64,000 nucleotides of DNA from Siniperca chuatsi. Its lineage: Eukaryota; Chordata; Actinopteri; Centrarchiformes; Sinipercidae. The translations under genes were made by a program, and so were the position numbers. Under the pieces are notes generated by a model. That model did no database searches. It saw only the letters and a program-made list of their open reading frames with translations, and was not told where the DNA came from. Position 1 is the first letter of the stretch; each line of letters opens with the position of its first letter. The DNA is taken from NCBI RefSeq assembly GCF_020085105.1, contig NC_058045.1, positions 5,718,333 through 5,782,332 on the forward strand, in the 5' to 3' direction. This document shows, piece after piece, positions 53,378 through 64,000 of the stretch.

Positions 53378-56300
53378 ATGTTTCCAGGAGACCATTTACC
53401 TGTGGACGGAACGGAGGAACAGAGCAACCCGACTAAAGGCAAGTAGTCATGATCTGACCTGAAATAAGACGTAAAAGCAGTCTCTGACCACTTGTTAAGG
53501 GCTAAGATTCTGTGCTGCTATTCATTATCTGTAATGTTTACCATTTTTATCCCAAAAGTATTGAAAAGATTAAGAGTTTTCCCAAGAAACGTCCCACTGG
53601 GCAGGGTGGTAAAAGCCCTGCAACACAATAAAAACATCAAGGGACACAAAAAGTTGAATTAATTTAATTTAATTATGTGAGGGTCAGAAGCTCTTGAAGG
53701 CAGGATTACACTGCACATATTAAATGGCAGTAATTTTGATAAATTACTATTGTCTTAATGTAAAAATATATATATTTTCAAAACAATCAACCCCAAAAAA
53801 ATGTAAGCAAATTTTAAAAAAAAACCTGGACTTGCAGATTTTTTTATGTGGGTGTTTCAGCTAACATGACTTTCTTTTGATGTGTCTCAAGGTAGTGCGT
53901 GTTTAAAATCAGCACAGGAAATCCTTTCAGCACGTGACCCTGTTAGCAGAGGAAATACCATCCCCACTGACCTCATCAGCAGTAAGTGGAAACCGTGAGA
54001 CCTGTGTAGCAAACAATACACTGACCGCAATTAAAAGTTGTGACTCTTGACAAGAGGTCGGACTGGAAAATAAATCAGTTTTATTAACAGTAAGCAGAGA
54101 AGGTACAGAGTATGTAAGCTGAAAGTGATCACATCACTGTCACACTGTGTGTTATTTAATCTCTTTTGAAATCAAGTGTTTAACTCTGCGCTGCTGCCAT
54201 TTTTCAGGCAATAATAATCAGAAGTGAGAAATAAACTGCCAACCCCCCAATAAAGGTTTTGACACAGGGCCACAAAATTTGCCAGAATTTGGGGCCTGCC
54301 TTACTTTACTGGAGCAAGTTCCCTACCAAATTAGAATTAATCAAATTACAAAAAACCCCAAACAAAAACAAAACAAAAAAATCATTTTGCGGGACCCTGG
54401 CAGTCTGGGGGCCGTGGTGCAATTATCCCCTTTGCCCGGTTGGCAATCTAGACCTGTTTCTAAATTTTCAAATGCTCAAAATATACCAAAACATCTGGAG
54501 AAAATGATAAATTCCTGCGTGCAAAACAAGGATGTTCCAAAACGGTTTCACACTTACCAGTCTGTCCCTGTAGCACTTTCTAATTTTAAATTCCAGATTG
54601 ATTACAGTTTGAATTTGCTTTGTGCTCACTCAGAAGCTTTATCATTTAGGAATCTCCATTCTGTCCCTGTTCTGTGTAAGACAATCTTTACTGTATATTT
54701 GCCCAGCCCAGCCTGTGCCTGTTGCAGAGCCACCTGCAGAGGCCTCACAGGAGGCAGCAGGGTTTAAGAAGCATCAAAGTGACCTCCAGAAGCCCATCTG
54801 CCCGCAATGTGGCCTCACAGTCCCAGACCAGAGACTCCCCCCTCTCCCGGCGGGCCTGAGCCAACTGCAGGGCCCCAGCTTGTCGGTGCACAGCAGCAGC
54901 AGCAGGAGGAGCAGGAGCAGGAGCAGGACTAGGAGCAGGGTTAGTGTGGCTCGCTCACACCAACATACTTCTACACCTGCTGGTAGGCACAATAATGTGG
55001 TTCACTTCCACACACTGTTTAAACAGAACCGGGCAATCTGATCTAAAATTTATATCACAATAAATTGTCACATTTATCGTGATAACGATAGTTGAACTCA
55101 TTGCACTGCACTTTATCGGAGGTTGGGAATTGAATCCGAATTGCCAAACTTAGTCCTCTCCCTTGAAGCCTTTTCTCTTGTAAAACACAATGCTTGAAAA
55201 CACAAAATGTCAAATTTGTGTGGCTTGTCCAAGTATTTTTTCGAGTGTGGAGTGCCTCTCTGATGCGCAAAGCAGGAATAAGCTTGCTGCCCCTTGTGGC
55301 CAAAGGGGGAAAACATTACAGGTGATGAAACCACAATTATAGTAGATGTTTTCCCCCCATCAGCCACAAGGGGCAGCAATGCGACCGTTCCTGCTGCACT
55401 CGAAAACAAACTGGGAAAAGTCACACAAAAGTGAGATTTATGCTTTTTCTGAAATATTTTCAAACAGTATGTTTAAGTTTTACAAGACAAAAGGATTCAC
55501 AAGGATTTAACAGCTGGTTAAAATATTAGTCAGTTTAACTTCCTCACTTCCATTAAATAGCAGCACTTCGTACTTTACTTCGTGATCAATCACACAACGT
55601 TCCCTACGCAAACCTACGGGTAAAAATCGAAACATTTTTACAAGTTATCCAGCGGCCGGTCACATCTTCAAATGTGTTTTTGTGATCTATCAAATCATAA
55701 ATGTTTTTTTTCCTGGGGCGAAACTCAGGTTCAAATTCAACATTTCCACAGACTGCTCTGCTTCGCTCTGCTCGGCTCTGCCAGCCAGCCAGCCAGTGGC
55801 CGGTGCAGTCTGTGGACATATTGAATTTAAAGATTGGTTTCACCCCAAAGAAACATTTTATCTCACCGGGCAGACAATGGACATCAGTGAGATCACAAAA
55901 AATACCTTTGAAGATGCAACGTGCTGGATAACAAGTAAAAACAACTGTGTCCCATGCAGTGGATAAGGAGTTCCCAAACTGGGCTGTGGTTGTTTTTTTT
56001 ATTCTCAGTTTAATTTCATGGAACTGAGATTATTTATTCATTGAAAACTGAGACAAGAGTAAATTTAGGTCCAAATTTGGTTTCTCATCCACCATTAAAA
56101 AAAACAGCATAAAAACACTGTGTGTACATTCGGAGGATTTTTCTGTCACTACCAAAGACAATCTATCTTTTTACACAAATGGAGCTCTAAAAAGTTTCCC
56201 TTGAAGAATTTCAAACTGCTGCTCTTTCTTCCAGTTTTATCAAAGTGTGCAGTGGACCACTCCTTGTTTATCATTGTGTTCATGTTGTTATCTCTATGAA

Positions 56301-57240
56301 GTTGTGCATTAAATCAATACAGTGGCCACACATAATGCTCCTTTTCATCTACACACATATATGGATATTAGCATAAGTTATGTGTGGAGGGGGGGGGGAA
56401 TAAATGGAGCGGCTAAGCAGGAAAATGCTGAACCCCACTCCCCAGGGAATTCTGCCATCTCCTTTTCATTTACTTTAGTAAACAGGATAAAACAGCTCGA
56501 TTTGCATGAGCTCACTCACTATCTGGTCCTTGCGAGGATGAAAACGGTAGCTGAGAAATAATACAACGGCTAGGATCACGAGAGATGCACTGTAACACAC
56601 CAGTGGGGTTAATATATGCAATTTCATCTGCACCTAATTTGGGTGGGAGAGCAATTATCTTGTGACAGCTTCCTCCTAGTTGTTGTTCATCACTGGCAGC
56701 CTCTGTGGCCTTTTTTTGTTTTCCCCCGAGGACTGAACGAAGCTGTGTGATTAAGTAAACACAATCACACTTGATCACTGCAGCAGAGTAGTTTCTCTTT
56801 TAAGTTCTAGTTCTAGGCATAACAAACAAACATGCGAAAGATTAATTTAGGGTTAATAGAATTGTTAATCCCCATTTCTGATGGTGTCTGACAGGCTTTT
56901 AGAACATACAACAGCTTTTTTTGTGACCTCGGATATGATATTTGTTGCTAAATCATTTTTCCCCACAGATTCCTGCTTACAGCTGCTGCTGGCGTGCCTG
57001 TCGTGCCAGGGCTCGGTGCTGCTCCTGGGTCTGTTGGAGGCCTGTTCCTCCTGCCTCCACACCCTCTGCTCCTCCTGCTGCCACGCCTGCGCCCGCTGCT
57101 GTTCGGCCATCCAGGAGGCACCCGTGGAGGAGCTCAACTGCCACGCCCACTGCCACTCGGTGCTTTTCGAGTCCTGCTGTGAGCCAACCGAGTGTCTCGA
57201 GTTTTGTCTGGAGTGCTGCGAGATCTGCCATCGCAGCTAG
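53378..57240 (+). CDS. mdfic: MyoD family inhibitor domain-containing protein (MDFIC-like), divergent
   Basis: Four exons: 53378-53438, 53931-53981, 54707-54982 and 56969-57240. They total 660 nt (219 residues; human MDFIC about 246). All introns are phase 1. Intron 1 would use a GC donor (AG|GCAAGT); the others are GT-AG. Residues 1-37 are acidic/polar. Exon 2 to exon 3 reads TDLIS then TQPVP, like the IRTQP region of human MDFIC. Residues about 98-115 are an Arg/Ser repeat (SSSSRRSRSRSRTRSR). Residues 130-219 are the Cys-rich I-mfa domain ending ESCCEPTECLEFCLECCEIC. Family members bind and restrain transcription factors, and MDFI/MDFIC are reported Piezo channel auxiliary subunits through this palmitoylated C-terminus. 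The mid-domain Cys cluster is unlike human. Exons 3-4 are firm; exons 1-2 rest on phase and weak similarity. AATAAA at 57583. Confidence 0.78.
55213..55432. repeat. Long foldback (inverted) repeat 1
   Basis: Left arm core 55284-55316 begins TTGCTGCCCCTTGTGGCC. Right arm 55346-55379 ends GCCACAAGGGGCAGCAA. Outer arms (tttgtgtgg...cgagtg on the left and cactcg...cacacaaa on the right) extend the symmetry to about 220 bp with a ~30 bp loop. Non-coding; in intron 3 of the mdfic-like gene. Confidence 0.75.
55629..55947. repeat. Long foldback (inverted) repeat 2
   Basis: The left arm includes ACAAGTTATCCAGC and TTCAAATGTGTTTTTGTGAT. The right arm carries their complements (ATCACAAAAAATACCTTTGA, GCTGGATAACAAGT). 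Inner arms contain CCACAGACTGC / GCAGTCTGTGG. Imperfect arms of about 130-150 bp surround a GC-richer centre (gctctgctcggctctgccagcc). Both strands give similar short peptides only because of the symmetry. Confidence 0.8.
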
Positions 57241-57593
57241 GAGGCAGCTGGACCACCAGGCCTGAGGACTAACATATAAGACAGGTGGCAAGACTGAAAC
57301 AACAGACATTAAAACCAATGTGGCACTACTATGACATTTCTTGTGACTACACATCATCTTATTGAACTTGTTGTGACCCTCAATAACTTAACAATAACAA
57401 TACTTTGTGACCCCCAATGTATCCACTAATTATTCTTACACAAAATGCTGCTAAAATAATTCATTTTTATTGACTTCAACCCACACAATCACTTTCCAAA
57501 GAGGGAAGATTTGACTTCATTGCTTCACACTTTTCTTCAGTAAAGGGGATTTTATGTATCTTTATGAGCTAAAGCACTTTTAAATAAATGATT

Positions 57594-58650
57594 CAAAATT
57601 TTGGGAAATTCACATATTTGTTTTCTATCCAAGAATTGGATGAGAAGATTGATACCTCTCTCATGACTGTGCTCTGAATACGGAGCAGGAGCCAGGAGGC
57701 GATTAGCTAAGCTTAGCATAAAGCCTGGAAGATGGGGGAAGCCTGGCTCAATCCAAAGTAAAAAATAAATAAATAATAATAATAATCCAACTACCAACAC
57801 CTCTAAAGCCCACAAATTAACATATTGTATCATGTATCTTGTTTGTTTAGTCCATACACCAATAGAAATATCAAAAACAAAATTGCATTTTAACAGGGAG
57901 TTAAGTGCTGTATAGTAAATACGTATTTGTTGACAAACAACAATATATCCATCCGCCCAGTGCTGCAGTGCAGTGTCTCTGCTCATTGCCTGGCAACCTC
58001 ACCGGGAGTAATGTGCTGTTACTCCACGTAAAACCACAAATTGTCCTTTTTACACTTCTGCTTGTGTGCACATTAAACAAACTAGAGACAGTTTGTTAAT
58101 TAGTGAGCTTTAGAGTTGCTGGTAGGCAAATATTTTAACCTCCGACAGGGCCAGGCTAGCCCTTTCCCCACACTTCCAGTCTTTATGCTAAGCTAAGCTA
58201 ATTGCCACCATACTTTGGGAAATACACTTATGTGGTTTTTTGCAGAGAGAAGTTCAATACCGCTTTTGTATCTGTCCGTTGAATTTGAAGCTACAGCCAA
58301 GAGACAATTAGCTCACCTTAGCATAAAGGCTGGAAAACAGCTACTGGAGCCTGCCTGTGTCCAAAAGTAGAAAATGTGCCTACACCTCGTACAAGAACCA
58401 AAGTGTAAAAACAAGTTGTGGTTTCATGGGGGGTTATCTGCTGGACTTTTTCTTGGCATGGAGCATTGACTTCCTGGAGTCTTATCGTTACTATGAGGTT
58501 ACCAGGCGAGCTGTCTCCTCCTGTCTCCAGCCCTCATGCTAAGCTAAGCTAACCGCCTCCTGGCTCCAGCTCCGTAGGTTCATATATGAAAGTGGTGTCA
58601 ATCTCCATCTAACACTCTGCAAGAAAGTAAAAGAGTGTATATCCCAAACT
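57594..58650. mobile_element. Two adjacent copies of a TTTGGGAAAT-type MITE
   Basis: Copy A starts near 57598 (TTTGGGAAATTCACATATTT) and copy B near 58212 (TTTGGGAAATACACTTATGT). Both have internal ttagctaagcttagcataaag / tagctcaccttagcataaag blocks, and both have inverted relatives (atgctaagctaagctaa) at about 58187 and 58538. The family is a widespread fish non-autonomous element. The copies are fused or nested, downstream of the mdfic-like gene. Confidence 0.7.
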
Positions 58651-61600
58651 ATTCTCAGCTCATTGCAACCATGCTGACAAGAGGAAGGAATAGATGCATT
58701 ATTTATCTCCTGGTTGATTTTTTAGAAAATAGATTCAGGGACCTTTTGAAATATTAAAATAAATTTGCCAAGGTCATTTGTGCTGCTTCTTAAATCCCTC
58801 CAGATTGCCAGGGTGAATAAAACTGAAGCCAGCGTGGGACTCATTAATACTCTAATGTTGTTGTTCTTGATGCATTGCTGAACAACCAAACTATTTTTTT
58901 TTTGATAAACAAGCACAGAAACTTGCTGCAATGCAGCATGTACTACAGCTACAGTGCCCAGATTCAGGCTTTATCTCACAGAAATGCCTTTTGTTCGTAC
59001 ATTAAGTTGCATTTAATGACTTTGACCCAGCGAGACCCTGAACGAGAGGGGTCTACCTCTTTGCTCAGTTTTGTACTGGTTCTCATGTTATAAGATTGCA
59101 AGTTTGACTTCTACCTGCACGACTCTTTGCAGCTGGGGAACGGGGCGACACAAAACTTGTCAGCTCTCTCTTGAATCCCTTTTCATATTTGTCATATGAA
59201 GCACTTAGAACATAAAAGGACGCTTATTCTCTCCAGATCTCGGAAGATCGATGCCGGCTCCCTTTAAAGTCGTCGTGTGAGATGACAGCAGAGAGGCAGA
59301 GTAAACAGCCAAAAATAAAACAAAGCGGCGATAAAGACAACGCTGTCAATCTGTCTGGGCGAGCCAAGAGGCTCATTTAAATCATGTTAGAGCGAGTAAA
59401 TCGAATTTAAGTATCTCTTTTGCCCACAACACATTTGGATTCTGCTAGAGACAAGAAGCAACGGTGACGTCTAATTTAGAGCATGGCGAGCATACACCAA
59501 CAAATAAACACTCAGGTTTGTTCCACTTGTCCCCCTCAATTTGTTATACCCTTTACCCACAGCTGATGTCTACCTCCACAAATCACAAACAGCTGACATT
59601 GTCAGAGTGAATTCAGAACCTACATATGTTGCAGCCACACGGTGGGTGTTATTTTTCTGACATTTTATAGACCAAACAATTACTTGATTAATGTAGAAAA
59701 TAATTTGCAGATTAATCAGTAATGTATAAATAACAATCCTTAGTTGCAACATTTGTGCTTGTTTTTGTAGTAAAATAGTAACATGATAAAATACGAATCA
59801 TAAAAAAGCAAATGCACAAAGAAGGGGTAATGAAAATAAAAGTAAAGATTCAATCAAGTTACAACTGATGAAAACTAATTACAAGAAATGATTTTACACT
59901 ATAATTAACGAGACATTTTTGGCTCATATCTGAACCCCCATTAATACTCGTTATTTCATTATTTATCACCTTATTCAAAAACATTTCATCTGTGCGCTCA
60001 TGTACTCCTCCAGCAGGGCCGCAGCTTCCATTGAGGACACTGAGGTCATGTCCTCTCTTTAATTTATTTTTTGAGAATTTGTGGGTTTCACAAATCTACG
60101 TGGAGTTTATGGTCTACAATTCAAAACATACACATGATGGGTGTTTAATAAGCTGATTCAACAATTTTTTGACCCAATATATTTAAATTTGACAACTTTT
60201 AAGCCAACAAAATAACAAAAAGGTCTCTGAAACACTATTTACAGAAGGGGTCTCAAACCCAAAATACCTGGGGTCCACTGGCTAGGCTGCTCTTGGTTGC
60301 TTCAACACTTTTGTTCGGCTTTAAATTTCTAATTTAAATTTGCAACTTGTCTTTCCCTCTCCTCTCCATACCTGTCACACTGCCCTGCATGTTTAGTAAT
60401 CCTATTTAAGATTGTACCACTAGCTGCTTATTACTTGAACTTCTCCTTGTAGATGAGACAGGAAACAGTAAACTCCAAGAAATCAGAAAAAATAATCAGC
60501 TTTCCACCGCTCTTGAAACTGTCTGTCCTCCAGTTCAACCTTTTGTTTTGTCCAACAAAGTCCTAAAGATATTCAAGAAAGAGACATTTTAGTGCCAAGT
60601 GTAAAATGAGAGTGCTCTTGGTCATACCTCAAGTGTTGACAACTTGGGCAGTTAGGTGGATTTTTCTAATGACTGAATGTAAAGAGACAATTTCTATGCC
60701 TTGATTTTGCCGCCTTGTAAGAAAATTAAGTCCTTACTGTAAAATAAAAGAGTGGGGAAAAATCTAAAGGTGAAAAAAAGAAAAACATGTTAGGGCCCGT
60801 AGATTGAGACCCCTGATTTAGACCTTCATGTTGGGAAATAAAATGTACATAAAGTATAAATTACCAGTTAAATTAATAAATAAAGAGACCCTTTTGGTTT
60901 CTGGTCAAAATGTTCAAAGAACAGCAAAATGTTTGACTTTTCTTATATTGTTATCTTGTGTCATGCTTTCATTTGAGTTTGAGAGATGCATTTGCACATT
61001 CGTATCATTGTAGCAAGATTTATAAATAAAATGGCCTGTTCAGTCGACAACCTCATCATGCGTCGGAGGCTTGAGGTTGAACGCCGACACCTTGTTTTTT
61101 CTCAACAGTTGTTGGACTGGCAGTCGGAGATAACAAGGCTGGGCATCACAGACGGAGAATGACCCAGTGAGGAGAGGTTTGTTTTAAGCCTGAGTTGCTT
61201 TTCAAAAACAACCCTTTCAACACTTTTTATTCAGAATCTGTCTATTTGTATTCTCGCCTGCCTCCAAAGCTTTATGACAATGGTTGTAACCTCCTCAATC
61301 AAAACAAGGTTTATGTGTAGTGTATGAAGTGCTGTCTATTGAAAAAAAGGGGAAATAATAACACCTAATAGTCAGTCTGTCAGATGTGCCCATCTGCTGT
61401 AAAGGAAACAAAAATAAATGTAACCAGATTTGAATATCTAACATTTGAGGCTGACGCAGGGAGGACGGATCAAAGGAAAGAGAGACACAGCAGAGGGGAG
61501 GGGGGGCAATCATAAACACATTGTCTCATTTTAATAAGTGAGGGGAATGGTTTCTAAACCAGCGCACACCATCAAGTTTCATGTGTTTGGGAGTGCGAGA

Positions 61601-63517
61601 GGAGGGGGGGTGGGTACAGTAAAAACATATTTAATGAGGGTTGGGTTAAAAATGGCTGTGCATGAAATATTGATGGCAAGCTGCATTTTTATCTTGTATA
61701 TAAGATACCTGGAATCTAAGCAAGTTATGCACACAATAACTGCAAAATAAGGAGTGATTCGAGCATACGAGGACAGTACTACGACTAATACTATTCCTCA
61801 TCTGTCTACAGCTCAACTGAATTTAATAAGCAAATTCTGAAGAGAAGTGTAATTTTCTGCTTGCTTATACAGTTCATCACCTGTTTATAACTATTCAGTT
61901 AGATGCTCGGCAACTATTAGAGGTTTTAAAAACTTAACTTAAAAACCTTTTATTACGGTAAATGGAAAGAGGGGCTGGGTGTACTGTGAATGTATTCATA
62001 TTTTAGTAAATGTAATATTTGTATAATAAGTAATCATTAAATCTGCATGTTACAACATTTGAGTCTGTAATGTAGCAGAGGCACACCAGTCTTTGTTGTT
62101 ATGATGCTCTGGGGCAGGCAAGGATCACTATGGAAATAAATTACATTAGCTTTTAGTATTTCTATCAAATGTCATGCTTCAATTTTATGCACGTTTGTTT
62201 TTACATGCTATTTAAAGTTTATTTTATTTCCTTTAATATTTTTTGTTTTAGCAAGCCCATATCCCATGATGGATTTAATCTGTTTTTTTTCCCCCCTTTC
62301 TTTTCTTCTTGTTTTGTCGATATTTGGACAAGTGTGTGTTAGCTTATGTTGTTCAGGACTGATTAAAATCAAATTCACATCGGTCACATTTACAGCAACA
62401 TTTTACACAACCAAGCAACAGAGGTTGCCAGCTGTTCATAAATTCAAAGTTAACCTAGTTATAAAGTAGCAGTTAGATGTTTACTAAATTCAGGCATCAC
62501 TTAATACAAAATGGGTTACACCCTATTTTATACAGCCTGTGGCTGCACCACATAAACTAGTTCTTACACAGAGATTAGTTGTTAATAAATATTTACACCC
62601 TGTAACTGCCAGTTGTAACTGTTGCATAGTAACTAACTGCACCAAGTGACAAAGCAAACGTTACTCTATGCATTTCCCGCTCACTCTAAACTGTGTGAAT
62701 ACTACTAACTCTGACACACATTACTTCATGTATGCATATATAAATAAAACAAAGTCATACCTACAATTAGGTAATCCTAATATATCTCAATGTCTCACTC
62801 AAGTTCAGTTTTTTTTTTAGTTTTATTTATAACTTTAGAGTCTTCTGTAATGTACAGGCATCATAAATGTTTTCCTATATATATATATTCTGTTACAGTA
62901 TGTATGAATACTAAACAAAATGACAGTTGTACAATGAAGTCACCCTGTTTCAATAGCCAGAGAGTATTCCAGCTCGTCTTATTCAAGTATATCATGTTCA
63001 TAAAAAAAATAAATAAAATAATCATAGACACACTCAACACAATGAGTCTACTAAAGTAAGACCAAGACAGATATTGCACCATTTGATGGCACATACCAAA
63101 TGTAATATCTTGGCAAAATTATTAATGATGCGTACATCAAATTTAGCAACACCAATATTCACAAAACAAAATCCAAACCACAATTCTGTATTTATATATT
63201 GTGCTAATAGAAACAAAACAGTTACAGATTGAACAGAATGAGTCAGAAGGAACAAATACTTTTGAGGTTCTCTCTAACCGTACCCTTCATTAATGCAACA
63301 TATATAATATGACTCATGCCCTTTGCTCCTGAGAGGTTAAGTGCAATGTACATTATGTTTGCTTTCTTTCATAAAAGAAGGTAGAGTAAATACGTACAAA
63401 GTCTTGGTGTTATATGACTGGGCAGTGGCTTTGGCCTTATTGTTAGTGCAGTCAGTATTTAAAACTGTTTTAATGGCTGAAATACAACGTTTGACTGCGA
63501 GCAGCTGTGATATGTGT
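58651..63517. other. Gene-free interval with an hAT-like element
   Basis: No supported coding exons. A non-autonomous element lies at 60245-60816; the remainder is AT-rich unique-looking sequence with short frames. Confidence 0.5.
60245..60816. mobile_element. hAT-like non-autonomous element
   Basis: The left end is AGGGGTCTCAAACCC. The right end reads TTGAGACCCCT on the plus strand, its inverted partner. The ~570 bp between them is AT-rich and non-coding. Ends of the CAGGGGTCTCAA kind suggest hAT; target-site duplication not established. Confidence 0.5.
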
Positions 63518-63818
63518 TCAGATCATATTGTTTTTCTTTAGTACTTCCAAGTACTGCTGCGTTGCCCTGCTGACGGGGTCCAGCTCCCCCCTCGAGGCAG
63601 AGCCCACCGGTGACATACGGGCTGAAGCAACGTCCAGCTCTGCTGTGGCTGAGGACCAGAGAGACCACCGTTAGCATCATTGAGTCAGATACTGCTACCA
63701 TCGAATGATTTAATTAAAGACTTCATAAGACCGCTACGATTTGTGCCATGTTTCCAGTGTCAGTGCACTTACCATTGTTTAATTCCTTTGATATGCTTCT
63801 CTCCAACTCACTCTGCAT
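63518..63818 (-). CDS. Last two exons of an unidentified gene (continues beyond the right edge)
   Basis: Two frame-consistent minus-strand exons, 63818-63773 and 63648-63518. Both have clean acceptors (tttttccag, gtcctcag) and the first a clean donor (G|GTAAGT). The 46 nt and 131 nt join in phase 1 and reach a TGA. The encoded tail is about 57 residues: MQSELERSISKELNN, a Ser/Pro/Ala linker, then SRATQQYLEVLKKNNMI. It looks like a short helical, coiled-coil-type C-terminus. I do not recognise the family. It is not the C-terminus of TFEC, the next gene after MDFIC in human, as far as I can recall. Upstream exons are outside the window. Confidence 0.55.
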
Positions 63819-63819
63819 C

Positions 63820-64000
63820 TGGAAAAAAAAAAAAGGGAGAGTTGTAGTTACATTTGAGTTTTAATGTTTTGGTGGCAAATATCAGTTAACAAACAACAAC
63901 AAAAACAAAAATAAATAAATAAATACAGGGATGATATCTCACCACCAAACACAATACTATGGTACGTGGCAACACATATTAATGACAAATACTTGAATAG
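63820..64000. other. Intron sequence of the unidentified gene at the right edge
   Basis: A poly-T (minus strand) acceptor tract at 63822-63833 and AT-rich simple sequence near 63895-63925. No exon seen before the window ends. Confidence 0.35.

Noticed and set aside
53163-53462. Frame with alternating His-Pro residues
   Set aside because: It is a translation of an ACCCAC simple-sequence tract. The better model in this interval is the short frame starting at 53378.
55604-55966. Two similar peptides on opposite strands that look like a conserved gene
   Set aside because: The similarity arises from the long inverted repeat; neither frame has splice support or a recognised domain.
56942-57265. 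Cys/Ala/Pro-rich alternative frames over the mdfic-like last exon
   Set aside because: The frame ending at 57240 has the I-mfa motif and correct phase; the others are out-of-frame readings of the same GC-rich DNA.

Overview
This is a piece of vertebrate nuclear genome, almost certainly from a ray-finned fish and probably a percomorph teleost. The signs are split genes with GT-AG introns, compact introns, long (TG)n tracts, short terminal-inverted-repeat transposons, hAT-like fragments and decayed fish-type LINE ends. Species and lineage are inferred. There are no bacterial operons, CRISPR arrays or rRNA genes.

Gene order, left to right: the last exon of ptdss2 (+, 1696-1849); tmem168 (-, 7074-11297, 4 coding exons); bmt2/samtor (-, 14504-21623, 5 exons); a gene-poor stretch with two decayed LINEs (18.5-28 kb); ppp1r3a (-, 28002-33844, 4 exons); a single-exon forkhead gene of foxq2 type (+, 34682-35707); a foxp2-like gene (+, 38154-49579, 15 coding exons); an mdfic-like I-mfa gene (+, 53378-57240, 4 exons); and the last two exons of an unidentified gene (-, 63518-63818). 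I assembled the exons by hand from splice sites and reading-frame phase. In each of the five complete multi-exon genes the coding lengths sum to a multiple of three: 2100 (tmem168), 1179 (bmt2), 4416 (ppp1r3a), 1782 (foxp2-like) and 660 nt (mdfic-like).

The order tmem168 - bmt2 - ppp1r3a - foxp2 - mdfic matches the FOXP2 neighbourhood of human 7q31. Three things differ. No GPR85-type reading frame lies between bmt2 and ppp1r3a. A foxq2 gene sits between ppp1r3a and foxp2. ptdss2 lies beyond tmem168.

The most interesting region is 33.8-57.3 kb. The foxp2-like gene keeps its zinc finger, leucine zipper and a forkhead with few changes. Its coding region is squeezed into 11.4 kb. It has lost most of the polyglutamine region, the CtBP-binding motif and the basic run before the forkhead, and its tail is rewritten. 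The neighbouring mdfic-like gene keeps the terminal Cys motif but its central Cys region is remodelled. Together these suggest a fast-evolving second copy (possibly a whole-genome-duplication ohnolog) of the FOXP2-MDFIC block. That is inference and needs a genome-wide search for a second, conservative foxp2.

Functionally the genes are unrelated housekeeping and tissue genes (phosphatidylserine synthesis, SAM sensing for mTORC1, muscle glycogen targeting of PP1) plus transcriptional regulators. Apart from the ppp1r3a/foxq2 divergent promoter region, they share a neighbourhood by ancestry rather than by pathway.
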